The notes beneath the pieces are model-generated. The model saw nothing but the letters and a program-made list of their open reading frames with translations. It was not told the origin of the DNA and made no database searches. Source: Proteus sp. FME41 (lineage in GTDB: Bacteria > Pseudomonadota > Gammaproteobacteria > Enterobacterales > Enterobacteriaceae). Taken from it: 64,000 nt of DNA. The stretch lies in NCBI RefSeq assembly GCF_014897315.1, contig NZ_JABUYL010000001.1:372001-436000 (forward strand), read 5' to 3'. Made by a program: the position numbers and the translations under genes. Shown here piece by piece: positions 7,988 through 17,506 of the stretch. How positions within the stretch are numbered: position 1 is the first letter of the stretch; every line of letters begins with the position of its first letter.

Positions 7988-8347
7988 ATGAATAGAAAAG
8001 AGCTCATTGACTATATTGAAGAAAATTATAATGTAACTCCTGAATATTTATGGAGCAAATATCCAAATTATGCAATTTTTAGACATAAAAATAATTCAAA
8101 GTGGTTTGCTGCTATCATGGATGTTTCAGAAAATAAGTTATCTGATGATGGGGAGAATAAAATAATTGATATCATTAATCTAAAAGCTATGCCAAACCTC
8201 GTTGGATCTTTACGATTAAAAAAAGGGGTTTATTCAGCATACCACATGAATAAAGAACATTGGGTTTCTATTAAACTAAATTGCGAGTTTAATGAAAAAG
8301 AATTGCAATCTTTAATTTCTGAAAGCTATGATTTGACTCAAAAATAA
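7988..8347 (+). CDS. MmcQ/YjbR family protein
   Basis: 119 residues of the MmcQ/YjbR (CyaY-like fold) family, whose members bind DNA or act as small accessory proteins without a firmly known role. Typical features are the start MNRKELIDYIEENY, the middle motif WFAAIMDV and the end HWVSIKLN, in which a His and Trp before the C-terminal helix are conserved. The strong ribosome site GGAGGAG is 3 bases from the ATG, rather close but workable. It stands alone with AT-rich spacers on both sides. The length is standard. Confidence 0.85.
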   Translation: MNRKELIDYIEENYNVTPEYLWSKYPNYAIFRHKNNSKWFAAIMDVSENKLSDDGENKIIDIINLKAMPNLVGSLRLKKGVYSAYHMNKEHWVSIKLNCEFNEKELQSLISESYDLTQK

Positions 8348-8445
8348 ATGATAGAAAATAATTTGTAGTCTAAAATTATCATTACTTATTACCTATAGTA
8401 ATATACAATTAATTTATATATTACTATATTTATTCTGGATAACGT

Positions 8446-8955
8446 ATGGACTTTATTTTCACAAAAATAATTGAAGATGATTGGCTGCTTTTTAGTCGTT
8501 TATATCGCTCGCCTGAGGCTATGCAGTATGTATCAACTACGATGAGTGAAGAGCAAATAAGAGAGGCTTTTAATAATCGGTTGCCTGAATGGGATTTATC
8601 ATCCTCACATTGGCTGTTCTTTACTATCCGTAATAAAATAAATAACGCATCTTTAGGTTTTACGGGATTGAAGCTTATACACCAAGATAAAGAAAAACTG
8701 GCTGTGGTTGGTTATATCATTGCACCAGAACACGCAGGAAAATCTATAGGTACCAAATCATTAGCTCAACTATTAGCTTTGCCTGAATTGGTTAGTTTGA
8801 CAAAGTTTCAAGCTGTTGTGACTGCAGGGAATAGGGCATCAGAACGTGTATTAGAAAAAAATGGATTTATTCTTACTGAAATTCTGAAAGATAATTGCGT
8901 TATAAATGGTGTGGTTTTTGATGATCATATTTATACATTAGATAAATGTATCTGA
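8446..8955 (+). CDS. GNAT-family N-acetyltransferase (RimJ/RimL type)
   Basis: 169 residues with the layout of RimJ/RimL-like acetyltransferases that transfer acetyl from acetyl-CoA to an amine. The N-terminal strand-helix pair FTKIIEDDWLLFSRLY and LASLGF-type middle are followed by the acetyl-CoA-binding loop around EHAGKSIGTKS (about 99-109) and the closing ASERVLEKNGF motif (about 142-152), in which the substrate side is usually read. Substrate cannot be told from sequence. No operon partner is evident. Confidence 0.85.
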   Translation: MDFIFTKIIEDDWLLFSRLYRSPEAMQYVSTTMSEEQIREAFNNRLPEWDLSSSHWLFFTIRNKINNASLGFTGLKLIHQDKEKLAVVGYIIAPEHAGKSIGTKSLAQLLALPELVSLTKFQAVVTAGNRASERVLEKNGFILTEILKDNCVINGVVFDDHIYTLDKCI

Positions 8956-9211
8956 TTTATATTTTATAAAAAAGACCATAGACTTAAATAATGGGATTTT
9001 TGAGGTATTGAAATAAAAATAATACTTATTTTTTATTAAAATATATTGTAAAAGTATTAAATTTTTTCTAAAAACAAATAGTGGACGATATTTCAACTAT
9101 TTCATTATTACATCTTTAAATGATGACTTTGTAAAATCCTGTAAGTCAGACCGTTCTGTCGATATTTTATGTCAATATTTCCCCAACTCAACAAAAGGGG
9201 AGAACGTTACT

Positions 9212-9370
9212 ATGTCCGCAATGAAAACTGAAGTGATTGTGATTCGTTTAACAAAAAAAGAGCGTGCATTATTGGATTCAATAAAAACGATGCCATTACT
9301 TGCAGATTGGATGAAAGAATTAGCTCTTTCAAAATTAAAAGAACAAGAAAATTTAGCTGATAATAAGTGA
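9212..9370 (+). CDS. Small basic protein, ribbon-helix-helix-like
   Basis: A 52-residue protein beginning MSAMKTEVIVIRLTKKERAL. A short beta strand (EVIVIRL) followed by two helices rich in Lys and Glu is the pattern of ribbon-helix-helix DNA-binding proteins. AAAGGGGAGAACG precedes the ATG as a good ribosome site. It stands alone, without a recognisable toxin partner. The fold is inferred from pattern only, and no target is known. Confidence 0.55.
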   Translation: MSAMKTEVIVIRLTKKERALLDSIKTMPLLADWMKELALSKLKEQENLADNK

Positions 9371-9423
9371 GGAAAGCCCAAAAAACAGAGTGGATAATAA
9401 TTTAAATATAAAGGCTAATAAAT

Positions 9424-9765
9424 ATGGAAAACGATAAAGTTGAAATAAAGGTTGTTGGAAAAGGTATTCTAATGGCATTTTGGATAGGTCTGTTAATAGT
9501 TACTGGACTGCTTATTTATAATGAGTTAAGCCCACATTCCAATTCAGGGGGATGGTCAAGTTTATCTAGAGCAATAACTTCAGTTTTTATTATATTTAGT
9601 GCTGGTTTTTATTGTCTTATCTGCTTTTTTATTTCACTTAATGAATGGTTAAGCTGTCGTAAAAACGAGTGTGTGAATGTAGTTAGAACTAAAATAGCAA
9701 TGATATTACATGGAATTGTTGCTTTAATTGTTGGAGTAATGGCTTTACCTCTTTTTTTAAAGTAA
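9424..9765 (+). CDS. Inner-membrane protein of unknown function with three helices
   Basis: 113 residues with hydrophobic segments at about 14-32, 50-72 and 90-111 and no signal-cleavage site, so it is an integral membrane protein. Short charged loops and a Cys-containing segment (LSCRKNECV) separate the last two helices. I do not recognise a family. It begins 53 bases after the small protein at 9212-9370 and on the same strand, so the two may share a transcript. Confidence 0.6.
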   Translation: MENDKVEIKVVGKGILMAFWIGLLIVTGLLIYNELSPHSNSGGWSSLSRAITSVFIIFSAGFYCLICFFISLNEWLSCRKNECVNVVRTKIAMILHGIVALIVGVMALPLFLK

Positions 9766-10265
9766 TCCCTATAGAGTTTATTTAGCTAAAACGCTATGAC
9801 TGAGTATATTAATTTGAGGATATCAATCCTAACTATTCTTTGCAAAAGATAAAAGGATAGATATATTTATCATGGAAGAATTGTAAATTATGCTTATTAT
9901 CAATAGATAAGGAAAGCCCAATGTGGCGGCATTGGGCTTAGTGACTCAAATAGATGGGTATAAATTACTATAAGAGATCACTATAAATGTAGCGATTTTT
10001 TATTTTATAAATTAACAATAAATGCTTTTTTTCCAATAAAAAAGGTATTAATGCTTTTATTTGTTTGTTTCTAAATCAAATTGATGTTTTTTCATCCTTT
10101 TATTTAGTGTAAATTTTCATAATTCTATCTCTCTTTTATCTTTTGCATTAATAGATGAATATTTATTCATTTTTTCCAATATTCGTTTGATAACGATAGG
10201 TAGATTAGAATTCTATATTGATAAATTCTATTTAAGAGACTATTTTTTAACTTTAAGATTTTATA
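9766..10265. other. Spacer with one strong inverted repeat
   Basis: No gene seen. AAGCCCAATG (9914-9923) pairs perfectly with CATTGGGCTT (9930-9939). The T run is weak, so it may be a terminator for the gene before it or a processed RNA structure. Confidence 0.5.
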
Positions 10266-10604
10266 ATGAATAAAAACAATGAATTAGCCATTACTGAGCA
10301 ACAAAAAAACTTATGTGAAAAGTATCAGGCTTTGCCTATGTCGCCAGAAGATATGGTTGCAATTGCTTTAGATACATTACATGCAAATCCTATCTTTGGG
10401 GCACGCATAAAACGACCTCAAGACGGTACAATAAGCTGGTTTTTTTATTGCGGTGAACACTGTAAAAGAGATGATTTTTATCAAACACTGCATACAAGCC
10501 ATTTAAATGAATTGTTGCCAGAAGTAATAAAATATCTTTATCTACCCGAAGGATATAAATTTATTATTGATAAAGAAGGATATGAAGATGTTTGGTTTGA
10601 GTAG
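10266..10604 (+). CDS. Hypothetical protein, possibly immunity-like
   Basis: 112 residues, soluble and acidic. The middle contains the hydrophobic strand TISWFFYCGE and the end reads GYKFIIDKEGYEDVWF, a pattern I associate with small immunity-type proteins of contact-dependent or polymorphic toxin systems. That is a weak resemblance. No toxin gene lies next to it. The codon use and AT richness match its surroundings. I cannot assign a function. Confidence 0.6.
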   Translation: MNKNNELAITEQQKNLCEKYQALPMSPEDMVAIALDTLHANPIFGARIKRPQDGTISWFFYCGEHCKRDDFYQTLHTSHLNELLPEVIKYLYLPEGYKFIIDKEGYEDVWFE

Positions 10605-10842
10605 ATAACTTCAAATAAATATTAATGACTATTTTATAATCTAATACTAGGTAAAATTACCAATTAATACACTAGTTACCATAATATACGTATTTAATAT
10701 AAAAATGTTCAACTATTTTTAAAATGAAAAATATTAATTGATATTGGTCTTACTTTTAACATAAAGGCAATGACAGCCCAATCTGTTTGAGTGAAACTGA
10801 AAAGAGTATTTAATTCACAATTGATAAGGAAGGTAGCTATTT

Positions 10843-11064
10843 ATGTTTCCAGAATATCGTGATTTAATTTCAAAGCTCCGCCAAACAGACCCTCACTTTC
10901 GAGCTCTTTTTGAACAACATAACGAACTTGACCATAAAATTGTAAGATTGGAACATAAAGATAGAAGAGGTTATGGTGAAGAGGTCGTAGAGTTAAAAAA
11001 ACAAAAATTAAGGCTAAAAGAGGAAATTCACCAGATCCTCAAGAATCCACCAGAAGAAGAATGA
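10843..11064 (+). CDS. YdcH family protein (DUF465)
   Basis: 73 residues, nearly all helical and highly charged. The motif DPHFRALFEQHNELDHKI followed by a Lys/Glu-rich stretch is the DUF465/YdcH signature, shared with SlyX-like small proteins of unknown role. AAGGAAGG gives a ribosome site. A terminator follows at 11105-11131. Confidence 0.85.
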   Translation: MFPEYRDLISKLRQTDPHFRALFEQHNELDHKIVRLEHKDRRGYGEEVVELKKQKLRLKEEIHQILKNPPEEE

Positions 11065-11104
11065 CGAGTGATCAAAGAGTCATTTTATGGATATTTAATT
11101 ATAG

Positions 11105-11135
11105 AAACCATCCGGTTTAAATACGGGTGGTTTTT
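11105..11135 (+). terminator. Terminator of the YdcH gene
   Basis: AACCATCCG pairs with CGGGTGGTT (one G-T type pair) around an eight-base loop and is followed by T residues. Confidence 0.7.
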
Positions 11136-11197
11136 ATCTTTTAAATAATCTAATAAATGTAATTACTTACTCGTATGTAGCAGATTTTATTATAGTG

Positions 11198-11223
11198 AAA
11201 GGCTACAAAAATGTAGCCTTTTA
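11198..11223 (-). terminator. Terminator of the yedE-DUF3343 operon
   Basis: AAAGGCTACA and TGTAGCCTTT are complementary around a four-base loop. On the minus strand it lies 36 bases after the DUF3343 stop codon. Confidence 0.8.
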
Positions 11224-11258
11224 ACTTTTGAAAAGTAGATAATGTAAGAGTGCTTTAT

Positions 11259-11510
11259 TTAGTTTTTATCTTGCCAAAGTAGATCGAAATGATTTGAATT
11301 TACTTTATAAATGGCTCTAATGTTATTATTAATAAATTTTTTATAGTCTTCATTTTCAGAAAGATAAGTCGATATTGCTAATTCACATTCTGATGATAAT
11401 TTTCTAGGCACATCAATAATCATCACTGAAAAATTATCTTGCTGAAGTTGGTGATAAAGTTTTTTTACAGCATATTGCTCATGGAAAAGAAATAAATAAT
11501 TATGCGTCAT
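11259..11510 (-). CDS. DUF3343 domain protein
   Basis: About 83 residues, starting MTHNYLFLFHEQYAVKKLYH. DUF3343 proteins are small, usually encoded with YedE-type transporters or SirA/TusA-like sulfur carriers, and are thought to take part in selenium or sulfur handling. An upstream in-frame ATG at 11525 would add five residues, but the start at 11510 fits the family. The frame overlaps the end of yedE by 11 bases, so translation is coupled and both genes form one operon. Confidence 0.8.
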   Translation of the reverse strand: MTHNYLFLFHEQYAVKKLYHQLQQDNFSVMIIDVPRKLSSECELAISTYLSENEDYKKFINNNIRAIYKVNSNHFDLLWQDKN

Positions 11511-12585
11511 TTTTATTAATCTCATTATCCTGCATTTTTTTTACAGTATAAGTATAAAGAACACCTATAGTGATGGTAATAACTAAACCAACAATAACAA
11601 TAATTTTGCCATTATCGGTAACGCCAGCAGGGCTTGATGCATAAGAAAAATTATGAGCAAATGCAGCGCCGACCAACATTCCCATTACACTTATAGCAGC
11701 ATCGGAGTTGCCTTGTCCTGCGTTAGCAAGTTGACGTAATGGGCAACCTGTAATAAACACACCACAAAGGCCTACAAGTGCCATAGAGAGGAAATTCCAT
11801 AGACCATCATTATGTGCAATAGGTTGATTTTCAAAACCAAGATTGAATTTTCCTAAGTAGAGATTGCCTAAAAAAACAACAACTGTTAATGCTATTACAC
11901 CAAATGCCATATTATAATTACGTGATAGAAAGACGTGCTTTGCCATTCCAATAAAACAAAATCGAGTTCGTTGAATAATAAATCCAATAATAAGCCCTGC
12001 TATTATAGACATCCATACAGGAGCATGACTTGCACCAGGACCTTTTACACTGGCATTGAAAATATCACTATTCCATAAGAATAAAACAAATAGGACTATG
12101 CAAATAATAGGTAAAATAAAACCTTCGGCAGAGGATTGACGATAATTTCTTGGTAAAGAGAATCCTTTTTTTACAAATAGACTACCAACACCAATACCTA
12201 TTATTAATCCAACTAATCCTATTACAGCATTTAAATCACCAGCACCAATGCGAAGTACCATTCTTAATGGACAACCTAAGAAAACTAAACAACCTGCCAT
12301 CATTAAAAAACCCAACGCAAATCGAATAATGGGGGCTGAACCCGCTTTTGATTGAAATTCTTTAAACAGAAGGGCGGCAGCAAATGAGCCAAGAATAAAA
12401 CCAAATATTTCAGGACGAAGATATTGTACTGTTTCGGTGTTGTGTAATCCCATACTGCCCGCACTATCTCGAATAAAGCAAGCGACACAAACACCCATAT
12501 TAGGTGGATTTCCATTAACACCAAGAAGTAAAGAAATAGCACCAATAACAATTCCAGATATGATCAAAACCCATTTTATAGACAT
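11500..12585 (-). CDS. yedE: YedE-family putative selenium/sulfur transporter
   Basis: A 361-residue polytopic inner-membrane protein of the YeeE/YedE (DUF395) family. It is two homologous halves, each with the signature Gly-Cys-Pro-Leu-Arg (CLVFLGCPLR in the first half, FITGCPLRQL in the second) plus an N-terminal Cys-containing segment GVCVACFIRD and RFCFIGM later on. These cysteines line the path for thiosulfate in the related YeeE. YedE genes are linked to selenium metabolism in many bacteria, which is the basis of the annotation; transport of selenium itself is inference. The partner DUF3343 gene overlaps its 3' end. The start MSIKWVLI follows a GGAGGC-type ribosome site. Confidence 0.88.
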   Translation of the reverse strand: MSIKWVLIISGIVIGAISLLLGVNGNPPNMGVCVACFIRDSAGSMGLHNTETVQYLRPEIFGFILGSFAAALLFKEFQSKAGSAPIIRFALGFLMMAGCLVFLGCPLRMVLRIGAGDLNAVIGLVGLIIGIGVGSLFVKKGFSLPRNYRQSSAEGFILPIICIVLFVLFLWNSDIFNASVKGPGASHAPVWMSIIAGLIIGFIIQRTRFCFIGMAKHVFLSRNYNMAFGVIALTVVVFLGNLYLGKFNLGFENQPIAHNDGLWNFLSMALVGLCGVFITGCPLRQLANAGQGNSDAAISVMGMLVGAAFAHNFSYASSPAGVTDNGKIIVIVGLVITITIGVLYTYTVKKMQDNEINKNDA

Positions 12586-13501
12586 TAAATGCCTCCGTTG
12601 AAGGGGCGTACCCCTGACTAATAGAACCTATTAAGTACAGAGTAACTATATATAAGTGTGACATATGATTCTTTTATATAGATCACGTCAAAATTATAAA
12701 AATAGAATTAAATTAAGAGGATGTTAATTTAATTCGTAATAAGTTAATGGTTGTTTAAATGATTTATTTCATATAATGATGATAAAAGTTAAAATAAGTA
12801 ATTAATTATTATTTGTTACTCTATTTTAGATGTGTGTTTATAATTAAAGGTGGATTTTTACCACAATATTCTCAAGGCTTTTCATACAATAAGATAATCT
12901 TTGAGATAAAATACATTGAGAACCTAAAAATAATTATTATTTTCTAACTTATAAAAGTGTTCATCCATCCATTTCTTTTTTACGTATAACACCTAATGTT
13001 TAGAGATGTTTTCTTGTGAAAAATCACTTTCCAAATTATTTTCTATAAATCAAGTTAAATAGAACACTATATCTATATTACTCTTTTTAGGAGCATGAAA
13101 GGTAGGAAAAACTCCATAAGCGTGCCAGTCTATACTGGTAATTTCCATTTTTATCTATATTTGTGAGTTAAATTTGTTTTATTGCATCGAAAAGTAAATG
13201 TATAACTATGATTGTTTAGATACACCCTTGATTATGCTATTTTGTGTAATTTCTTCCTTTAAAAATTCATAACAGCATATTAATTAAAGAATAATAATTT
13301 TTTTTGTTAATTAAAAGAAGAGATGGCTAATATTAATCATCTTATTTTGATTTTGTTTTTAAATTACTCATTATTGGATGTGATTTTATTTTTTAATTAA
13401 GATAATACTTATCCTTATTTTTTATTTTTCTTGAGATAATCTAAACTCAAGAAAAACAATAGAATCTCTTTCTAACTATTTATTAAACTTAAAGGATATT
13501 T
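12586..13501. other. AT-rich intergenic region between divergent genes
   Basis: About 900 bases hold the promoter regions of yedE (left) and of the DUF5339 gene (right). No substantial gene is seen. A 23-codon frame begins at the ATG near 13095 after TAGGAGC and encloses a small CCAGT/ACTGG hairpin at 13125-13138. It could be a leader peptide, but nothing in the coding sequence supports this. Confidence 0.4.
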
Positions 13502-13783
13502 ATGAAAAATCTTATTTTAGCATTGGGTTTATTATCACTTTCTTCTGTTGCTGTTTCTGCTGATTTATCTAAATCATGCGAAGATTATTTTAAAGAAACT
13601 GACTCTTATGTTGAGTTAATGGCAAAAAATGATGCAACTAAAGCTCAAGCTGAAGCGATGAAAGCACAATATGCTCAAGCTAAAGAACAATTTGCTGCAT
13701 TACCTAAAGACGTTCAAGAAAGTACTTGTAAGCAAGCTTTAGATTCATTAGAACAAATGAAAAAAATGGCTGCAGGTCAGTAA
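13502..13783 (+). CDS. DUF5339 periplasmic protein
   Basis: 93 residues with a cleavable signal peptide (MKNLILALGLLSLSSVAVSA, cut after Ala20). The mature part is a small helical protein with two Cys residues (SCEDYF and STCKQA), likely joined by a disulfide, between which lies a Gln/Ala-rich helix. This is the DUF5339 pattern, found in Proteus, Providencia and relatives; role unknown. The ribosome site AAAGGA precedes the ATG and a clean terminator follows. Confidence 0.85.
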   Translation: MKNLILALGLLSLSSVAVSADLSKSCEDYFKETDSYVELMAKNDATKAQAEAMKAQYAQAKEQFAALPKDVQESTCKQALDSLEQMKKMAAGQ

Positions 13784-13801
13784 GTTATACGTTATAACTA
13801 C

Positions 13802-13838
13802 AAGCCTTATAGATGTTTAAAACTATAAGGCTTTTTTT
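13802..13838 (+). terminator. Terminator of the DUF5339 gene
   Basis: AAGCCTTATAG pairs perfectly with CTATAAGGCTT and is followed by seven T residues. Confidence 0.9.
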
Positions 13839-13998
13839 TATTATATTTATAAGTATGCACTTCATTCTTTATTTCTAAAATTAAAAATTAAGAGCTTATT
13901 AATTTTTATCGCCTTTCTATTATTTTCGCTTCTTTTTATTTTAAATTTTTTTATTTAATGGTAATTTAATATATCCTTTCTAAAAAAGAGTATGAAAA

Positions 13999-14532
13999 AT
14001 GAATATCATAGTTTATATAGCAACAAGTTTAGATGGTTATATTGCTGATAAGCAAGGTAACATTGAATGGCTTACTAACATTGAGAATCCTGAAAATTCA
14101 GACTTTGGTTTTACCGATTTTCTTAGTGAAATAGATGCTATTGTTATGGGAAGAATAACGTTCGAAACAATAATGGGATTTGATATTAAATGGCCATATT
14201 CGCAACCAGTTTTTGTGCTAAGCGATACCCTTAAAAAACTACCTCTATCATTACCTAGCAATGTTAATATATTATCAGGAAGTACTTCTGAGATAGTGAA
14301 AACACTTAAATTTAATAATTATAATAGAGTGTATATTGATGGTGGAAAAACAGTTCAGTCTTTTATTGGTGAAGGCTTGGTTGATGAATTAATAATAACT
14401 AAAGTGCCTATTTTATTAGGCAGTGGAATACCTTTGTTTACGTCTAATAACAACAAGATAGAGTTTACACATTATAAAACAGAAGTATATTTAAATTCTC
14501 TTGTGAAATCACATTATAAAATAAAAAAATAG
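13999..14532 (+). CDS. Dihydrofolate reductase-like / RibD C-terminal family protein
   Basis: 177 residues of the RibD_C superfamily of NADPH-dependent reductases. The start MNIIVYIATSLDGYIADKQG is the family's first strand and Asp-Gly-Tyr-Ile motif, GRITFETI is the nucleotide-side motif and YIDGGKTVQSFIGEGLVDEL the second one. Members outside RibD and FolA have no settled substrate. The gene is single and ends in a terminator. Confidence 0.88.
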   Translation: MNIIVYIATSLDGYIADKQGNIEWLTNIENPENSDFGFTDFLSEIDAIVMGRITFETIMGFDIKWPYSQPVFVLSDTLKKLPLSLPSNVNILSGSTSEIVKTLKFNNYNRVYIDGGKTVQSFIGEGLVDELIITKVPILLGSGIPLFTSNNNKIEFTHYKTEVYLNSLVKSHYKIKK

Positions 14533-14559
14533 AATGAAATAACCTTATTTTTATTAATC

Positions 14560-14585
14560 GGACATTCTTTAATGTCCATTTTTGT
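14560..14585 (+). terminator. Terminator of the RibD_C-family gene
   Basis: GGACATT/AATGTCC stem with loop CTTT, followed by T residues. Confidence 0.75.
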
Positions 14586-14880
14586 TGACTTAAATTATAT
14601 CCACATTAAAAACATGGATTTATAATTATTCATACGTAATTCATTATTAGTTTTAAGTATGTATATTAATAATGAATTGAATACTTTTTGGCCTAACTTT
14701 GTATTTTACTTATGCCAACCATTTATTTTGTTTTTTGTTGTAATTTATAGTTTAATTTATTTTATATGGTGCTTTTTTAAGTCTATTTTTCTTTTTTTAT
14801 TAAAATAATAAAAATTATTTTATTGATGAATATTTTTATGAAATAATTATTAATTCCTATTTCTTATTGATATTTATATT

Positions 14881-15282
14881 ATGCATTACTTTTTATTTTT
14901 ATTATTTTCTGCATTTGTTAGTACGGGTTGTACTACAAGCAAAGTAGCTAAAACCAAATTAACTGAAATACATACTGATAATTTTCATGTTGATAGTAAA
15001 CCAGTTAATAATAACTTGGTTTTTATGTTAGGAAAGCAATCTCGTTTTGAGATGGAAGTGCAAGAAGAAAAACAAAAATTTGGACAGATTTTTAAGATTG
15101 GTTTAAATGACTCAAAGTCATTAGTAAATAATCAATATCTCAATAATGATAACTCAACAATAAAGCCTATTCAAAAAATAAGTTTTACCATGCCTGTTCC
15201 TGAGCCATTTTGGAATGAAAAAAAACAAACAGTTGAATTTAAATGGAAACAAAAACCACATTATACCTTTGATGCTTATTAA
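14881..15282 (+). CDS. Lipoprotein of unknown function
   Basis: 133 residues. A short signal segment ends in the lipobox VSTGC with Cys at about residue 17. The mature part is polar, contains MPVPEPFW and ends in PHYTFDAY. I know no family. It is followed 15 to 42 bases later by a second small lipoprotein on the same strand and then by a shared terminator, so the pair is likely one operon. The 300 bases before it are AT-rich and empty of genes. Confidence 0.65.
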   Translation: MHYFLFLLFSAFVSTGCTTSKVAKTKLTEIHTDNFHVDSKPVNNNLVFMLGKQSRFEMEVQEEKQKFGQIFKIGLNDSKSLVNNQYLNNDNSTIKPIQKISFTMPVPEPFWNEKKQTVEFKWKQKPHYTFDAY

Positions 15283-15324
15283 TACTTTAATATCAAGTTG
15301 AAATTTAATTTCATATGGAAAAAT

Positions 15325-15570
15325 ATGCGCATAGTAATCACTTTATTATTATCTTTTTTATTATTGGGTTGTGCAACTGATAACGTTACTTTTAGTGCGG
15401 GTGATTCAGGAAGTCACAGATTAGGGAGTCCTGTGTGTTCTACTTTAGTTTGTGGTAAAAATACCCGAACACCAGGAGAGCAAAAAGCAATTAATGAGGC
15501 TGTTCACGAACAACAACGTGCCATTATGCGGGGAGAAAAACCTGATTTACGGATTATGGCTTCTTATTAA
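15325..15570 (+). CDS. Small lipoprotein of unknown function
   Basis: 81 residues if translation starts at MRIVITLLLSFLLLGC, which gives a standard lipoprotein signal with the acylated Cys at residue 16. A TTG nine codons upstream (15298) also opens the frame but has no ribosome site. The mature region contains two further Cys (GSPVCSTLVCGKN) and a helical end. Unknown function; it probably works with the lipoprotein encoded just before it. Confidence 0.65.
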   Translation: MRIVITLLLSFLLLGCATDNVTFSAGDSGSHRLGSPVCSTLVCGKNTRTPGEQKAINEAVHEQQRAIMRGEKPDLRIMASY

Positions 15571-15581
15571 AAACTAACATT

Positions 15582-15614
15582 ATTATCAGCCAGTAATTAC
15601 TACTGGCTGATAAT
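15582..15614. terminator. Bidirectional terminator
   Basis: ATTATCAGCCAGTA and TACTGGCTGATAAT are perfect complements with a five-base loop. It serves the lipoprotein pair on the plus strand and probably the convergent kinase-like gene on the minus strand. Confidence 0.85.
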
Positions 15615-15620
15615 AAATTT

Positions 15621-16160
15621 TTAGATATTATTAAAAATAAAATCAGCCCTATGGGCTGTTTCTATTTTAGGAAGCTCTATTAAATGATAATTATACTTTT
15701 TATAAACGGCTATCATAGCTAGATAAGTCTCTTTTGCTTCTTTTTCTGTTTGTTTCCTTTCTTTATCTTGAGTATAAATTTCAGTCCAGGGTGGTGCAAT
15801 AAACACATTCGTTGAATAACGAAATAATGTAATTGCTTTATCAAGGTATTTTGGGATAGTTAAACCACACAGTAATAAATATCCTGCAATATCGGGGAGC
15901 CCTCTATCATAGAAATAAATTAGTTTTTTGTTAATTGCTTCATGCCATGAACGCAGCTCCCAAATTAGCATTGAATGTGCGAAAGCATTAGGATCTATCC
16001 ATGGTAATGCATTTCCTTCGATAATACTTTGGTCTTGAATAATGGCTCTTCCTGCTTCTAAAGAACAAGGATAGCCTCTATTTTTAAATTCATTTATTAG
16101 TGTGGTTTTCCCAGAGCCAGGACCTCCAGTTAATATAATACGATGCGGTTTTTCAGACAT
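15621..16160 (-). CDS. AAA_28/NadR-like P-loop ATPase or kinase
   Basis: 179 residues. The Walker A motif TGGPGSGKTTLINEF begins at residue 11, and a lid-like segment YFYDRGLPDIAGYL (about 83-97) holds the Asp-Arg pair typical of nucleoside-kinase folds. The family (AAA_28) is related to the kinase part of NadR but includes proteins of unknown substrate. No nadR-like regulator domain is present. The gene is single and convergent with the lipoprotein pair. Confidence 0.8.
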   Translation of the reverse strand: MSEKPHRIILTGGPGSGKTTLINEFKNRGYPCSLEAGRAIIQDQSIIEGNALPWIDPNAFAHSMLIWELRSWHEAINKKLIYFYDRGLPDIAGYLLLCGLTIPKYLDKAITLFRYSTNVFIAPPWTEIYTQDKERKQTEKEAKETYLAMIAVYKKYNYHLIELPKIETAHRADFIFNNI

Positions 16161-16332
16161 AATAATTCCTAATAAGTTTATATAATTAATAATGATAAAG
16201 GGGGATGATATGTAGAGGAAGTTAACATGAGGGTGATTAGGGATTAAATATACATAAAAAAGGGAACTAGATAAAGTGTACTAACATGAAATGTTAATAT
16301 AGTCTTGAGTATCTTATTTTGTGAGGACTCAA

Positions 16333-16362
16333 AAAGATAGCGTAATAATTTACGCTATCTTT
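16333..16362 (-). terminator. Terminator of the 251-residue lipoprotein gene
   Basis: AAAGATAGCGTAA and TTACGCTATCTTT are complementary with a four-base loop and are flanked by A/T runs on both sides. Confidence 0.85.
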
Positions 16363-16388
16363 AAAATAAAAAAATGAATGGATAAGGA

Positions 16389-17144
16389 TTAAGGAATACA
16401 CGGTTCAGGTGCATAGTGACTATTTGGGAAAGGGTTTGGTAAATAACTACACTTTTTCATCACTTTTTGTTGGCCTTCTTCTGATTCAAAAAGTGCAACA
16501 CCAATTACTCCCTGATTTTTTTTATCACCTTGCGTATTATAATTTACATATCCCTCATCAGGAGAGCTAAAACGAAAAGCAGCAACTTGCTGATCATTTT
16601 TTCTAAATCCTTCAACAAATAACGTATCACTTGGTCTTAATAAATAACCTCTATTTTGATAAGAGCCCGCTGTACCGCTAATAACATCTAAACCATCAAC
16701 AGTGATAATTACCTCATATATTTTGCGTGGGCTGGTATTATGTAAGAAAATAATATAACGATCATTCTCTTTACCATATAACAAGTGTTGGTTGTTTTGC
16801 GCACTATACAGTGGCATTGTTTTTTTATCTTCCGTTAATATAGATATCTGTACTGGGCTTTCATTTATACGTGTGTTTTTTGAATAAGAATCAGCAGGTT
16901 TTCCACTTTGATAGTATATTGAGGTTGTTTGTGAGGGAGTATCTGATAATCGATATGCATCAACATGCTGAGTAACAGAAGATAAGCTTTCTCCCCATTT
17001 TGTTGAAAGAGCTCTGTTTTCAGTTTGCTCGTTGGCGACACTTAAGCTTGTGGGATAATTTCTCTCAATTGTTGTACAGCCTGAGGTTAGTATTAAAATA
17101 CTACTTAATAACGAAAGTGATGCGATGGTTTTAAATAGATTCAT
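16389..17144 (-). CDS. Large lipoprotein of unknown function
   Basis: 251 residues with a signal peptide ending in the lipobox LTSGC (Cys at about 23). The mature part has a disordered, Ser/Thr-rich N-terminal half and a beta-rich C-terminal half (YIIFLHNTSPRKIYEVIITVDGL and later RFSSPDEGYVNYN). The end contains two Cys that may pair. I recognise similar uncharacterised lipoproteins in Proteus but no function. About 360 gene-free bases lie before it. Confidence 0.75.
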   Translation of the reverse strand: MNLFKTIASLSLLSSILILTSGCTTIERNYPTSLSVANEQTENRALSTKWGESLSSVTQHVDAYRLSDTPSQTTSIYYQSGKPADSYSKNTRINESPVQISILTEDKKTMPLYSAQNNQHLLYGKENDRYIIFLHNTSPRKIYEVIITVDGLDVISGTAGSYQNRGYLLRPSDTLFVEGFRKNDQQVAAFRFSSPDEGYVNYNTQGDKKNQGVIGVALFESEEGQQKVMKKCSYLPNPFPNSHYAPEPCIP

Positions 17145-17506
17145 ATTCTTGCTTTCCTTAGTATTTATACGAAATTCGTTTCTAAATTTTATTAATACTA
17201 AATTAGCGTTTGCTTTCTAATTTGTCTCTCAGCTAATTCTGAGGTTAGTCATATTTAAAAATAAATAGCTGTAATTTAGGCTAGTCTGAAGCTAAATGTT
17301 ATAAATTTATAGATGGGTGTAACGAAGTACATGAAAAGCATAAGTATAACCTCTTTATTCTGAGTTTTATTTTCTCGTATTTCTCCTTGTTTTCTTATTT
17401 AGGCATTTTATGCCTATGGTTATATCGAATAGCAATTGAAAGAAGAAGGGTTTAATTCTATTATATAACGTATATGTTTTATTATGATCTGTATATAAGG
17501 ATTGGT

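Noticed and set aside
9172-9381. Minus-strand frame opposite the small basic protein gene
   Set aside because: The plus-strand 52-codon frame has a strong ribosome site and protein-like sequence; the minus-strand frame has neither.
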